A program made the translations under genes and the position numbers. Positions 34,541-45,263 of a stretch of DNA of 64,000 nucleotides are shown here, one piece after another. The notes below the pieces were generated by a model. That model was given only the letters and a program-made list of their open reading frames with translations. It had not been told where the DNA came from and ran no database searches. Within the stretch, counting starts at the first letter, position 1; the number at the start of each line of letters is the position of its first letter. The DNA is from Nageia nagi (Eukaryota > Pinophyta), in NCBI GenBank assembly GCA_050084985.1, contig JBITNC010000001.1:14818001-14882000 (forward strand). The letters run 5' to 3'.

Positions 34541-36440
34541 ATATATAATGAAAAGCATGGAAATTTCATAATCTAAAGAAGTTTAGAGAAGAGAAAAAGA
34601 TTTTCAATAGTAAAGTGGGCTTCCCTATTTAATTGGTATGTTGAGTATGGTATGTTGTTTGCCCCTTTTTGGCCTTATTTTCCCCTAGCTCTTGTTGTGT
34701 TAGGTAATCAAGCCAAAATTACGAGTTTTTCTATGAGGTGAGTGGTTGATGGTAAACCTACTCACCTAGACAATACCTATAGAACAAAATAACATATACT
34801 CACATAGATCACATCCATGAAAGAATAAGCAATGTAAATAGCAAGGATGAAATAAATATAATATGCAATATGTTACTATGGCTGATATGACTCATAGTGA
34901 TGTAAATAATGATGCATAGACTACTATGATAGACAACTCATAGTCTATGAAGATCAAGCACATGGGTTCTCTATAATGCCCCATGCTTACAATATCTATG
35001 ATTTATAGACTACTATTACAAACAACTCATAGTCCATAAATGCCTATTCAATGACTCACAATGGTGATGTCCTGTAATAATACAATATTTACTCATGTGA
35101 AGACCATGATTATGAAATAATTATCAGTATATTAATGAATCATTATATTAAATTTCCATCAATGCACCATATATTCAATTATTCATTGGTCTTTCATAAT
35201 AGCATTTCAATTTGCATAAATATTCAATGTAAATTCATGCCGCTAGCATCCTGGTATGCTTAAAATTTTACGATCATGTTTTTAACAAGATTGATCCTTA
35301 TCCATAAAATAACTCACATCCATGAAGAAATCATACAAATAGGTGATTATTTAGCAAAACTACAACACGCCCTATTAGCAAATGATTTATAGGTAATGCA
35401 CATTACTAGCAACATGAGCATTTCCATTTCCTATGTTGAAATTTAAGAGATATTCAATTGACAACCTTGTATATCACATTGATTCCATTTATGAAGAAAA
35501 TAACAATCTAATTCATCATAGAATTTTCAAAGCAATCATTTGATAGCAAACATTTATCAAAATTTGAATTTTACTTTTGTAGACTATGTAATATGCCAAT
35601 AACCAATGATATGAATGACAACTTTGTATAAAAGATTATGCAATTTTGCAATATTCACTTGCTAGTGGCATAAAAAATTTTACAACATTTTTCAAAATCA
35701 AAGGTATCTTCAATTGAATTTGAAATAAGGATTTTCAATTGACAATGAAATGCAAGCAATAGATAAATTTGAAGTTGAAAATTTGAAGTGCAATTTAAAT
35801 ATAAAAAATTTTATCAATAAAAATTAATCATGGATAGCAACATTATGAGTACACTAGGCATTTTATAAAATGTATTACAGCAATAATTGAGATAGCACAT
35901 TTAGAATTTTTGCTAATTCATTCAATTCCACACTATTGGCATCATACATTTGTTATAAATAATTTCAAATAACAAAAATATCATAATTTCAATCAAATAT
36001 AATTAGTAAGGAATGAAAATGCATGTATTAACCATTATAGGCCATTTGCCCTTGAATGCACACTTAATTCAAAGAAATGGATGTCGCTGATAGCGTAAAA
36101 ATAGCATTTGAATTTTTTTTTTAAATGACAAGTATTTAAAATAATTTGATGCATAATGAATATATAACATAATGATTTTGGACACCTACAGAGTGAAAGG
36201 ATAATGCCCTAGGTTTCAATGCAATTTAAAAATTATAAAAGATAAATTCAATTTGAAAAGTGTCATTTTGACTTTCACTCTTTTCTGACCTAGCACTTTG
36301 AATTGGTGAAGTTCTATTATGCACTAACCTGCTTACCTTGCCATGTAGCCTATTGACTCTAGTTGCAATCTTGTTGACTTTTTAGATGTTAGTCTCACTT
36401 ACCTACCACTATGTTGTTTCCTTGATTGTTGCTTCCTCAC
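34541..36440. other. Element E interior without coding signal
   Basis: An A/T-rich stretch between the polypurine tract and the opposite-strand frame. There are no open frames of note and no family motifs. It contains a short near-repeat: GACTACTATGATAGACAACT near 34919 and GACTACTATTACAAACAACT near 35008. Confidence 0.5.
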
Positions 36441-37490
36441 ATTTCATGATGTTAGATGAGGAGAGGAGGGATTTTTGATGCACTACAGATCATGGACTTG
36501 ATATGGGTTTATTACCAAGACTTTGTGTGGGATGTGGATGTGCACCAGCTAGCATGGGTGCATCAAGAGTGCTTCCTTCAAACATAAAGAAAGGTGGTGG
36601 AGCCATACCACCCTCAACATGTACTAAGATAGTTTAGGATCCCACCAATACCTATATGCTATCAGTGATACATGGTTGAGAGGGACATGCTTGTGGGGAC
36701 ACAAATTATACTAGAATAGAGGCTCATATGGAAGGAGTTAAGGACATTGGATAAGGCTACTAATGTATCCATGCCACTCAGGGTTGCCCTTGATTACATA
36801 GCCTAGTGGATCAAATTCTATCCTAGGGATATCATGATGGACAAGGAAGGGGATGAGACTGCTAATGAGGGGTCATCAAAGGATGATCCCTACTATGTGA
36901 ACAACCCTATTCATGACATTTTGGTGTAGGAGGGAGAGGCATTAGGAACACCAGTGTTAGCTATCTTGGCTGCAACTTTTCCCCTAGTGGCACAAAGTAA
37001 GATACTATGCAAGTTTAAGATTTGTAATTTTTATCCATGTAAGAATGTTCAATTAACCATGATTTTACCTTATTACAAGGGATGCAAATAGGTAGATCAC
37101 TTCATTATAAGTGGAGGTGACTAGACTGAGGCCTAAGTGACCACACTATAGGCCACCCTATTTAAGAGGGAATCATAGATTATGACTCTAGAGAAATCCG
37201 TGAAGAGGCTATAGGAGAGACAAACTATGCCACCCCCAAACTAGCAATGGCCATTGATACATGTTCATATGGATAGGATACAGGTGAAGGTGAAGGATAT
37301 CACCACTCTCAAGGTGAATTACGTGAAAGCGAAGAGCCTCCTTAAGATTCACAAAGTGACAAAGAGTGGGATCTCACAGGACATATCAGGTATGGTGATT
37401 AGGGGTAGCAGCCAGAGGGTTAGGGCTAGGAAAGGAGATACTGCTAGTAGTGGTGGAAGTGGTCCTCCTTAGTAAGGGCCATGGACATGG
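36440..37490 (+). pseudogene. Unknown former reading frame on the strand opposite to element E gag
   Basis: About 1 kb of the plus strand keeps a readable protein once TAG and a few TAA stops are read as decayed Gln/Trp codons. Pieces are MDLIWVYYQDFVWDVDV, then DKATNVSMPLRVALDYIA and WIKFYPRDIMMDKEGDETA, then VNNPIHDILV, and the open end 37254-37472 rich in Lys/Arg/Ser. It has higher G content than its surroundings. I do not recognise the product. Its place between the last element gene and the 3' LTR, in antisense, is like the antisense frames reported in some Tat-group elements such as Grande and Retand; that link is inferred from position only. Confidence 0.5.
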
Positions 37491-38184
37491 GACCTCCATT
37501 ATTTTGTATTCATATTTTGATGTATGTGTATATATAATTTATTTTTTGACTAAAAATTTTGTGTTTGCTATTTGCTTATGTGAATGTATTTTATATTTGT
37601 AACTTTTAATTTTGCAAGTTAACAACAAAATTTGCTTAAAAGAACACTATGCATGTAATAAATTTTAATCTCACACAATTGTAAAAAGTATTTTAACAAA
37701 TCATAAAGTATTAAATTCAATTATTTCATAAAGAATAAAGCAAATCATAGATAATTTTCAATAAAAATAAATCAACTCATAATTAGGTGTCAAGGTGAAA
37801 AGAGAGGCCCAATCACATAGTTGAGCATTTTTTTCTTTTAGACACAATGTAAAACCATCAAAGACTAATCTAATGGACCTAAAACACAATAACCATGATT
37901 AAAATACTATCATTTTAAATTCTATCCTGAGAAAAGAACATCATTGGCGATATGAAACAGACCCAATACACCCATAGCGGCATGCTCAATCATGAAAGAA
38001 ATAATGTAATAAAGGAATAGTGCAAGTAAACATCATTATGAGGCAAAAAAAGTAATTAACTCATATAATGAAGCAATAATAATTCACAATATCTAGATAG
38101 ATGCATAACCTATCTAATATACACTACATGTACAAATATGAAACTTTAACTAATAACTTTGCATACTTGGGGAGTTTTTGCAAC
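37491..38184. other. Element E interior, no coding signal
   Basis: An A/T-rich stretch between the opposite-strand frame and the end of gag, with nothing recognisable on either strand. Short CpG-bearing strings (ATTGGCGATATG near 37945 and ATAGCGGCATGC near 37974) stand out. Confidence 0.4.
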
Positions 38185-39069
38185 CTAAACATATTTGAAA
38201 GATGTAGGAATAAAAACAAGAACATTTGATTTCACATTTTTCATGTCGTTGGCACCATAGGAATAGTGGTGCACACCATAGGCGATGTTGGTCTTTGCTC
38301 CACTTCCAATCTTGCTTGGGCTATTATGCCTGCATCCATGTTTATGAGTGAAATAATAATGTAAATCATTAGAAGTACTTACCATGCTAATGTATCCTCT
38401 TAGTTGTGAAGGAGGTAGAGGATTAGTGAATACCCCTAAATGTCCATTATCAAGATGTATAGGTCTAGGTTCTGTAGTAGCTTTATCATCCATCTTAATA
38501 GTCTTTTTATTAATAAAATCTTGTATGATATGCCTTAGAGTCCTACAATTGCATGTTATATTTATAGCAACTCTATGATAATTACAAAATTATTTGTATC
38601 TAAAAATTTTAGGAACACCATTAGGAAACTTAGGCTCAACAATAGGAAGAAGTTCAATAAGATCTTCTTTTAACAAAACATTAAGAATATTATCAATAGT
38701 ATCATTCAAAGGTGTAAACTTTTGCTTAGGCTTAGGATTATTTTTTATTTATGACTAACTTGTTTACTTTAGCTTTTTTATTGTTATCATGATTTTGTAT
38801 TGTCTTTTGATATGTAGGGATACTATTATTATGCATAGCATATAACTTTTTAATGCATGGCTCTTTTTTAAATAAAACATGCATCATATCCCCTAATGTC
38901 ACATCATAATTAAAAATTACCAATAGTTTATACATAGGTAATAAAGCATTTGTAAATGTATCTTTCAAATCTTACTCAGGCATGGTAATTTTATTAGTAA
39001 TATGTGTCCATACTTTAACAAAATCATAAATAGATTGATTAGGCATTTGCTTAATCTTACACAAATCAT
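38185..39069 (-). pseudogene. Element E gag, C-terminal piece (broken)
   Basis: On the minus strand, from the element F insertion leftward: NDLCKIKQMPNQSIYDFVK, a gag core motif, then DTFTNALLPMYKLLVIFNY. After a lysine-rich linker comes the zinc-like block CNYHRVAINITCNC followed by LRHIIQDFINKK. In element D the same block is C-A-Y-H...H...C, so E has lost the second histidine (His to Asn). The open end (38493-38185) begins MDDKATTEPRPIHLDNGHLG. The frame stops without any protease. Confidence 0.72.
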
Positions 39070-39074
39070 TGAAG
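39070..39074. repeat. Target-site duplication of element F, left copy
   Basis: TGAAG before the F 5' LTR; an identical TGAAG lies at 45259-45263 directly after the 3' LTR. Confidence 0.92.
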
Positions 39075-39803
39075 TGATCTAAATTGGATCATGTCAAGTT
39101 TTATTTTTAGGAGTAGTACTCAGTATAGAGGTATCTATTCTTAGACATAGATCAAATACCAAAATATGGAGTTGATTGGAATTTTAGACTACCAACGACA
39201 TGCAAAAATCTAAATCTAGGCCACCAATGGCATGCAATTTGATGAGTCAGTAGTAGGAGTCGAAGGGACGTTGATATGCTAGGTAGAGGAACTATTTCAA
39301 TTTCCATAATTGATGTCAAGAAGGCATTTCTAAGGTGATTCAAGCCTTATTAAAGGGCATTCCACCCCCCCTTATTTCTTAAACAATAGGAGTTTGAGAG
39401 TTTGGGTTTTAGAATTGTAATAGTTTTAAGGAAGACCAAGATTCATTCTAGAATTGTTGTAGTTCAGAGATTATTTCTTCTCTTTGTAGGAGATATACTA
39501 ATATAGGAGATTGTATTGCCATTGTATTGATGGTATTTCTTTATGCATGTAATAATGTAATGTCCATAGATAATGAAAAGAGAAGGCTCTAATTCCATGT
39601 TGGATTAGCCCACATTGGATGAACTAGGGTAAAATCATTGTGTTGATCTTGTTATGTGTTTGAGATTGCTAGTTTATGATTTACATTGTGCAACTTTCAA
39701 ATTTATATGCAATTTTGTATGATCTCATAATGGTTAACTATTTTTGTTTGAATATGTAAGTGAGGATCTGAGTATGCTATAAGCATCCAATGATTACGGA
39801 TCA
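39075..39803 (+). repeat. Element F 5' LTR
   Basis: It starts TGATCTAAATTGGATCATG and ends GATTACGGATCA. It includes a C-tract near 39362-39370, shorter than the one in the 3' LTR, and two copies of a GGCATGCAA-type motif (39187-39240). Confidence 0.92.
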
Positions 39804-39805
39804 CA

Positions 39806-39823
39806 TGGTATTAGATTTTGTGC
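39806..39823 (+). other. Element F primer-binding site
   Basis: TGGTATTAGATTTTGTGC, two bases after the LTR, resembles TGGTATCAGAGC, the site complementary to initiator methionine tRNA used by many plant elements, with some decay. Confidence 0.7.
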
Positions 39824-39984
39824 TATCAAAATTTGGAAATTCAATAAAGCCAATGGCATGAAATTTGATCTTTAGGAGGAGATGTCAAAGGTTTAAGCTG
39901 ATTCCAAATGATCCTAAGATTATTCAATGGTGTAAAGCAAGAGAAATGGAAAATGCATGGAAGTAACAGTCACCTTTTTGTACC

Positions 39985-40990
39985 ATGATGGATACCAATT
40001 TTGAAAGAAGGTTTTTGGAAATGGAGAATCATTTGGCTCATTTGGCTAAGTTATTGGCTATTGGATCAAATGAAAATGTTAATCAAAGATATCATGATGT
40101 AGTTGGAAGACCTGATTCATCATCTTCATCAAATAGAGTTCCATTCAAGGTGAAGGCTAAAGTGGACATTCCTACTTTTGGAGGAGAGGTTGATGCAGAA
40201 AAGGTGAACAACTGGTTGAAACAATTGGACATTTATTTCCAAATTTATGGTGTTGTGAATGATGTTGATAAAATATCTTTTTCTAGATTAAATATGAGTG
40301 GAATGCTTTAGTTTGGTGAGAAATCTGTGCAAAACTTTTAACCATGAACACTTAGTTGAAATATCTTCTTGGAATAAATTTAAGGAGTTGTTAAGAGATC
40401 AATTCTATCCACTAAGACATCATAATAAATAATTAATAAAATGGAAGTTCTTTAGACAACAAAGAGGGCAAAATGTTCAAGAATACACTACAAAATTTAG
40501 GAAACAAGCTACTTTGCTTGGGGTTTTACTAAAAGATCCTCAAACTTTAATTAAGTACATTGGAGGTTTACATAGTCATTTGCAAAATATGATCATGTTG
40601 TTTAATCCTACTAATCTTGATCAAGTGTGTGTGTAAGCACAATACTTAGAGGAAGATGGTAAAGCAAGGAGAAAATATGATGAATCCAAGAAGGCTTCTA
40701 ATTCAGGGGAAGGAAAAGACAAAGTTAAATCTCAAGATAAAGGAAAAGGTAAGTAAGAAACTAAGACCACTAATATTTCAAAGAAAGAAGGTGATGGTAG
40801 ACATTATAGTCATTATGATAAAGATGGTCATGTTGATGATAAATGTTGGAAATTACATACGAAATTACATCCATATAAGCATAAGAATAAGGAGAAAACT
40901 AATGTTGTGTTTCTTAGATGTAATGATATTGAGGGTAGTTCATATGTTGATGAGAGAGTAAATTATTTAGCCATTCAAAAGTTTGAAGAA
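39985..40990 (+). pseudogene. Element F gag (broken)
   Basis: It starts with MMDTNFERRFLEMENHLAHL. The core includes KVDIPTFGGEVDAEKVNNWL and KQLDIYFQIY, a typical plant gag entry. After a stop at 40308 it continues in other frames: a DQFYPLRHHNK-like stretch, a QQRGQNVQEYTTKFRKQA motif, then a lysine-rich linker. The knuckle position reads HYSHYDKDGHVDDKC, where both leading cysteines have become tyrosine (TGT to TAT); F2 keeps them. Confidence 0.8.
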
Positions 40991-41029
40991 CCTCAAGACA
41001 TTGAAGAATAAAGGATTCAATTATTCCAC

Positions 41030-41470
41030 CTCAAAATCCAAATTAAAAAAACCAAATTAGATTACATTTTTTATTCAATTTTCAAGAAAATTTGATTTCA
41101 GAGACTATGGTAAGTAATTTAGGATTGAAAACTTTCAACCATCCAAATCCATATGCTTTGGGTTGGGTGCATCGCAATGCTAGTTTGCAAGTCACTAAAC
41201 AATGTAAGTTGAAATTTGATATTTGTGAAAAGTACATTTATGAAGTTATGGTTGATGTTGTTCCTTTAGAAATTTGTGGTGTTACTCTTGGTAACCCTTA
41301 CATGTGGGATAGAGATGGCATTTATTATAGAATATTGAATAAATTACAATTGGTGAAATATGGAAAGGAGTTTCTAGCTAGTGCACATAAAAGCAAGAAA
41401 AAACTACCTTTGGTCATTGTAGGTCAAGTAAAACATCTTGTAAATGCTTCTAAAAAAAATTTCTAATCAT
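41030..41470 (+). pseudogene. Element F aspartic protease (active site lost)
   Basis: The open frame 41092-41466 covers most of the fold, with NHPNPYALGWVHRNASLQV, then VMVDVVPLEICGVTLGNPYM and YYRILNKLQLVKYGKEFLA. Upstream of it the active-site strand is degraded (LDYIFYSIFKKI in place of a D-x-G-S-Q-E-N pattern), so the enzyme could not work. It is colinear with F2 at 17100-17530. Confidence 0.72.
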
Positions 41471-41719
41471 GGTAGAAATAAGAGCCTCATGTGAGGTGAA
41501 TATCATGCTATAAACAAGGTGTAATATTGATTTAAGGACACCAGTAGCATGCAAAAGATAGAAATAGATGAAAAATTTAGTTCAAGAGTTTACTGACTCA
41601 TTTGTAGAGCCATAAGGATTACCTTCTATGCAAGATATACAGCATGATATTCAATTGTTACCTAATGCTTTATTGCTTAACATAGCTTTGTATTAATAAT
41701 AAATTTTGGATTAAGCGGA

Positions 41720-42470
41720 GATAAGGAGGTAGATTTAGGAATTAGTTGATCAAGGTGTGATCAGACCAAGTACATCTCTATGTGGATCACCTATTTTTTT
41801 AGTTCCCAAGAAGGATCAAAATTGGAGAATGTGCATTAATGATAGAGCACTAAACAAAATCACCATAAAAAGTTGCTATCCTTTGCCTTAGATATATGAT
41901 CTTTTGGATCAGTTACAAGGGGCAAGATTCTTCACACAACTAGACTTGAGGAGTGGATATCACCAAGTTAGAATCAAAGAGGAGGATATTTAGAAGACTA
42001 CTTTCAAGATAAGACAAGGCCTATTTGAGTAGCTTGTTTTGTCATTTGGTTTGTGTAATGCACCAACAACTTTCATAAGGGTAATGAACAATGTACTTCA
42101 TCCATTTATTAATTTTTTTATTATTATATATATGGATGATATTCTTGTTTATAGTTCTACTTGGGAAGAACATGTTGTAGATATTAAATAAGTATTTCAA
42201 ACTTTGCAAAGGGAGAAGTTATTATTGAAACATTCAAAATGTGTGTTTGGAAAAGAGTCTTTGGTGTATTTGGGCCATGTTATTGGTCATGAAAAACTTA
42301 ATATAGATCCTAGTAAAGTAAGTGAAATAGTAGATTGGCCAAGGCCATCTAATGTAAATGAAGTATGGAGTTTCTTAGGTGTTGTCCAATACTTGAGAAA
42401 GTTTATTGTTGATTTTTCTCATATTGCTTCATCTTTACATGATATAACCAGTAAGAGGTAAGTTTTTTCA
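41720..42470 (+). pseudogene. Element F reverse transcriptase (broken)
   Basis: Blocks in order: a [11 protein letters not shown]-like fragment, a [16 protein letters not shown] block, then [16 protein letters not shown], then [17 protein letters not shown], the catalytic [16 protein letters not shown] (Y-M-D-D intact), and the open end 42204-42461 with SKCVFGKESLVYLGHVIG and VQYLRKFIVDFSHIAS. Stops in the first half prevent expression. Confidence 0.85.
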
Positions 42471-42915
42471 ATGGGGGAAACAATAATAGACATCTTTTGA
42501 CACTTTGAAGCAAAAGATTATTAGTGCACCTGTGCTAGCACTTCCTAATTTGTAGAAGCCATTTGAAGTGGAGACTAATGCAAATGACTATGCCATGGGA
42601 GCCATTTTGTTACAAGAAGGTAAACCAATTGCTATCATTCTAAAAAGTTTAGTGAGGCTATTTTGAATTATCTTATTTATGATAGGAAATATATGCATTG
42701 GTTCAAGCTATTAAAAAGTGAAAACATTACTTAATGGAGAAAGAAATAATCATTCATATTGATCATCAACCATTAAAGTATTTACAAACTCAATCAAAAT
42801 TGCAATAAACTAGACACTATAGATGGATGGGTTTTCTACAACAATTTCATCTAGTGATCAAGTAGAAGAAAGGAACATGTAATAAGGTTGTTGACATGCA
42901 TTCTAGGCCACCTAT
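42470..42915 (+). pseudogene. Element F RNase H (broken)
   Basis: The gypsy RNase H reads KPFEVETNANDYAMGAILLQ, where the first catalytic motif is changed from ASD to AND, then a DHQPLKYLQTQSK stretch, and ends with VVDMHSRPPI near 42910. Two frameshifts and stops are present. Confidence 0.78.
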
Positions 42916-43019
42916 AACTATAGATTTCACACCATTAGTGGCATGTGGTACTAATTTTAGACTATTATGGCATGCAAACACAGTCCAATGAGTTCTTTCT
43001 TAGTGCTAAAATTTCTTCC

Positions 43020-44358
43020 TTTTCTATCTAAGTCATTTTCAAAGGCATATGTGCAAGATATTAACTTCAAAGAGGTGTATGAGTAGTTATTTTCATCTAG
43101 GTCCAAGTATGAGGGTTTGGATGAATGGTTTTTACAAAATGGACTTCTTTATCATTTTAATGCATTATGTGTACCTATAGGTGAAAGAATTGGATTGATT
43201 AGAGAAGCACATACTTCAAAGATTGTAGAACATTTTGGGGTTGGAAAGACATTGTATAATTTGCAAAGGTATGTATATTGGCCAATGATGCAAGATCAAA
43301 TTACCAAGTACATAAGGGGGTGTTCTTTGTATTGCACTAGCAAGCCAAGTAATAGGAAATTGGGATTGTATCAGCCACTTCTAGTACCTTCACATCCATG
43401 GGAGTGTATTTCAATGGATTTTGCTAGAGGATTGCCTATGACTAAGAAGGGTCATGACTATTTATTTTTTGTTATGGATAGATTTAGCAAGATGTGTGTT
43501 TTGATTCAATGTAAAAACATTATAATAGGACAAGATGTTGCAAATTTATTCTTTTCTCATGTTTGAGTTCATTTTAGATTACCTAATTCCATTATTTCAG
43601 ATAGAGATAGTAGATTTTTAGGAAAGTTTTGGACATATTTATGGAAAAATATGAATACAAGGTTGAAGAGGAGTACTACCTTTCATCCTCAAATAGGTGG
43701 ACTAACTGACATGGTGAATAGGATAATAGTTCAGCTCTTGAGAGGTTATTGTGGAAAACATCCTAAGTCTTGGGATGAACATCTTGAATATATCCAACAT
43801 GCATACAATAGGATAATTCATTCTTCTATTAGTAAGAGTAATTTTGATACTTTTTTTGGTTATTTACCACCTTCACCTTTTGATTGTGTGTTTGGGAAGC
43901 AAAAGGATGAAGAAGATTCACTTGAGAAAGAGGAAAAGCAAGCTGAAAAATTTGTTAAAAACATTAGGTAAATTCATTTGAAATTCCAAGAGCAACTTGA
44001 GACAATCCAAGCTAAGTATAAGATGAGACATGACAAACATAGATCTAACCATAAGTTTCATGTGGGAGACCATGTTTGGTTACATCTTAGTAAGGAGAGA
44101 TTACAAGGACCAACCAAGAAGTTGAAACCTATAAGGTATAAGCCATTTGAAATTTTGGAACAAGTAAATGAGAATGCTTTTAGATTGAACCTATCAAAAT
44201 ATATGAACATTTATTTAGTTGTGAATGTTGAGCATTTGAAATTGTATGAGCCATCTATGTTGACTAAATATGAAGCAATTTTAGATCATATTTTGCCATC
44301 TATTTATGACTTAAGTCCTAACAATTTGGATGAACTTAAGGAGAATTTCATATTGTAA
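43020..44358 (+). pseudogene. Element F integrase (nearly continuous)
   Basis: The open frame 43117-43566 holds the zinc region (REAHTSKIVEHFGVGKT with H...H, then CSLYCTSK with C-x3-C) and the start of the core (ECISMDFARGLPMTKKGHDY, then FVMDRFSKMCV). After one stop at 43564 the core continues through SDRDSRFLGKFW and, in 43651-43971, FHPQIGGLTDMVNR, where the third catalytic position (Glu) is Asp-Met in context. The tail (43978-44358) has HVGDHVWLHLSKERLQGPT and RYKPFEILEQVNENAFRL. This is the best-preserved gene in the window. Confidence 0.85.
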
Positions 44359-44490
44359 AAGAAGGTTCATGCTACAAGGAGAGGTGAGAGAAAGTTATTG
44401 TTGATTGGATTAAAAGGAAAAAAGCCTACTAAAGTTAATTGGATAGATAGGTATAGAGTTGGGAGTTGCATCTTCATTTATGCATTTGTG
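44290..44490 (+). pseudogene. Element F chromodomain-like tail
   Basis: NFIL, a stop, then KKVHATRRGERKLLLIGLKG and KKPTKVNWIDRYRV follow integrase. The arrangement matches the F2 tail and the general chromodomain pattern at the end of chromovirus integrases, but the usual aromatic cage is not clearly present. Confidence 0.5.
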
Positions 44491-44510
44491 GGACCAAATG
44501 CTTCCCTATT

Positions 44511-44519
44511 GGGGAGGTG
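44511..44519 (+). other. Element F polypurine tract
   Basis: GGGGAGGTG lies directly before the 3' LTR start TGATCTGAATTGG. Confidence 0.75.
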
Positions 44520-45258
44520 TGATCTGAATTGGATCATGTTAGGTTATCTTTTCAAGAGTAGTAGTCAGTACAGAGGTATCTATGCTTGGAGAATACCAAA
44601 GACCAAAATTTAAATTTGATTAGCATTCAATTTTAGGCTACCAATGGCATCCAAAAGTATGAAATTAAGCCACCAGTGATGTGCAACTTGATGAGTCAAT
44701 AGTGGGAGTTGAAGGGACATTGATGTGTTGGAAAGAGGAACTATTTCAACTTCCATAACCAATGTAAATAAGGCATTTTTGAGGTAATTCAAAGCTTATT
44801 AAAGATCATGCCACCCCCCCCCCTTATTTCTTGAACAATGGGAGTTTGGGAGTTTTGAGTTCTAGAATTGTAATAGTTTGAAGGAAGATAAAAAGTCATT
44901 CTAGAATTGTTGTAGTTCTAAGATTATTTCTTCTTGTTATAGGAGATTACAATAATTTTAGGAGATTGTGTTGCCATTGTGTTGATGGTATTTCTCTATG
45001 CATGTAATATTGTAATTTCTATAGATAATGAGAAAAGAAGGCTCCAATTCCATGCTAGATTAACCCACATTAGGTGAACCAAGGTAAAATCATTATGTTG
45101 ATCTTGTTGTGTGTTTGAGATTGCTAGTTTGTGATTCACATTGTGCAAATTTCAAATTTATATGCAATTTTGTATGATTTCATAATGGTTAACTATTTTT
45201 GTTCAAATTTGTAAGTGAGGATCCAAGTATGCTATAAGCATATGGTGATTATGGATCA
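44520..45258 (+). repeat. Element F 3' LTR
   Basis: It starts TGATCTGAATTGGATCATG and ends GGTGATTATGGATCA, followed by the duplication TGAAG. The C-tract near 44814-44823 is longer than in the 5' LTR, as expected for slippage. Confidence 0.93.
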
Positions 45259-45263
45259 TGAAG

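Larger units (their letters stand above)
39075..45258 (+). mobile_element. Element F: complete but decayed Ty3/gypsy element nested in the gag of E
   Basis: Two LTRs (39075-39803 and 44520-45258), a methionine-tRNA-like primer-binding site, gag, protease, RT, RNase H, integrase, a chromodomain-like tail and a polypurine tract occur in canonical gypsy order over about 6.2 kb. A perfect 5-bp duplication (TGAAG) flanks it. This is the most complete element in the window, but each gene still has stops. F2 at 16798-21299 is a second member. Confidence 0.93.

Noticed and set aside
37254-37472. Separate small basic-protein gene
   Set aside because: It is the open end of the longer decayed opposite-strand frame in element E rather than a gene with its own start.
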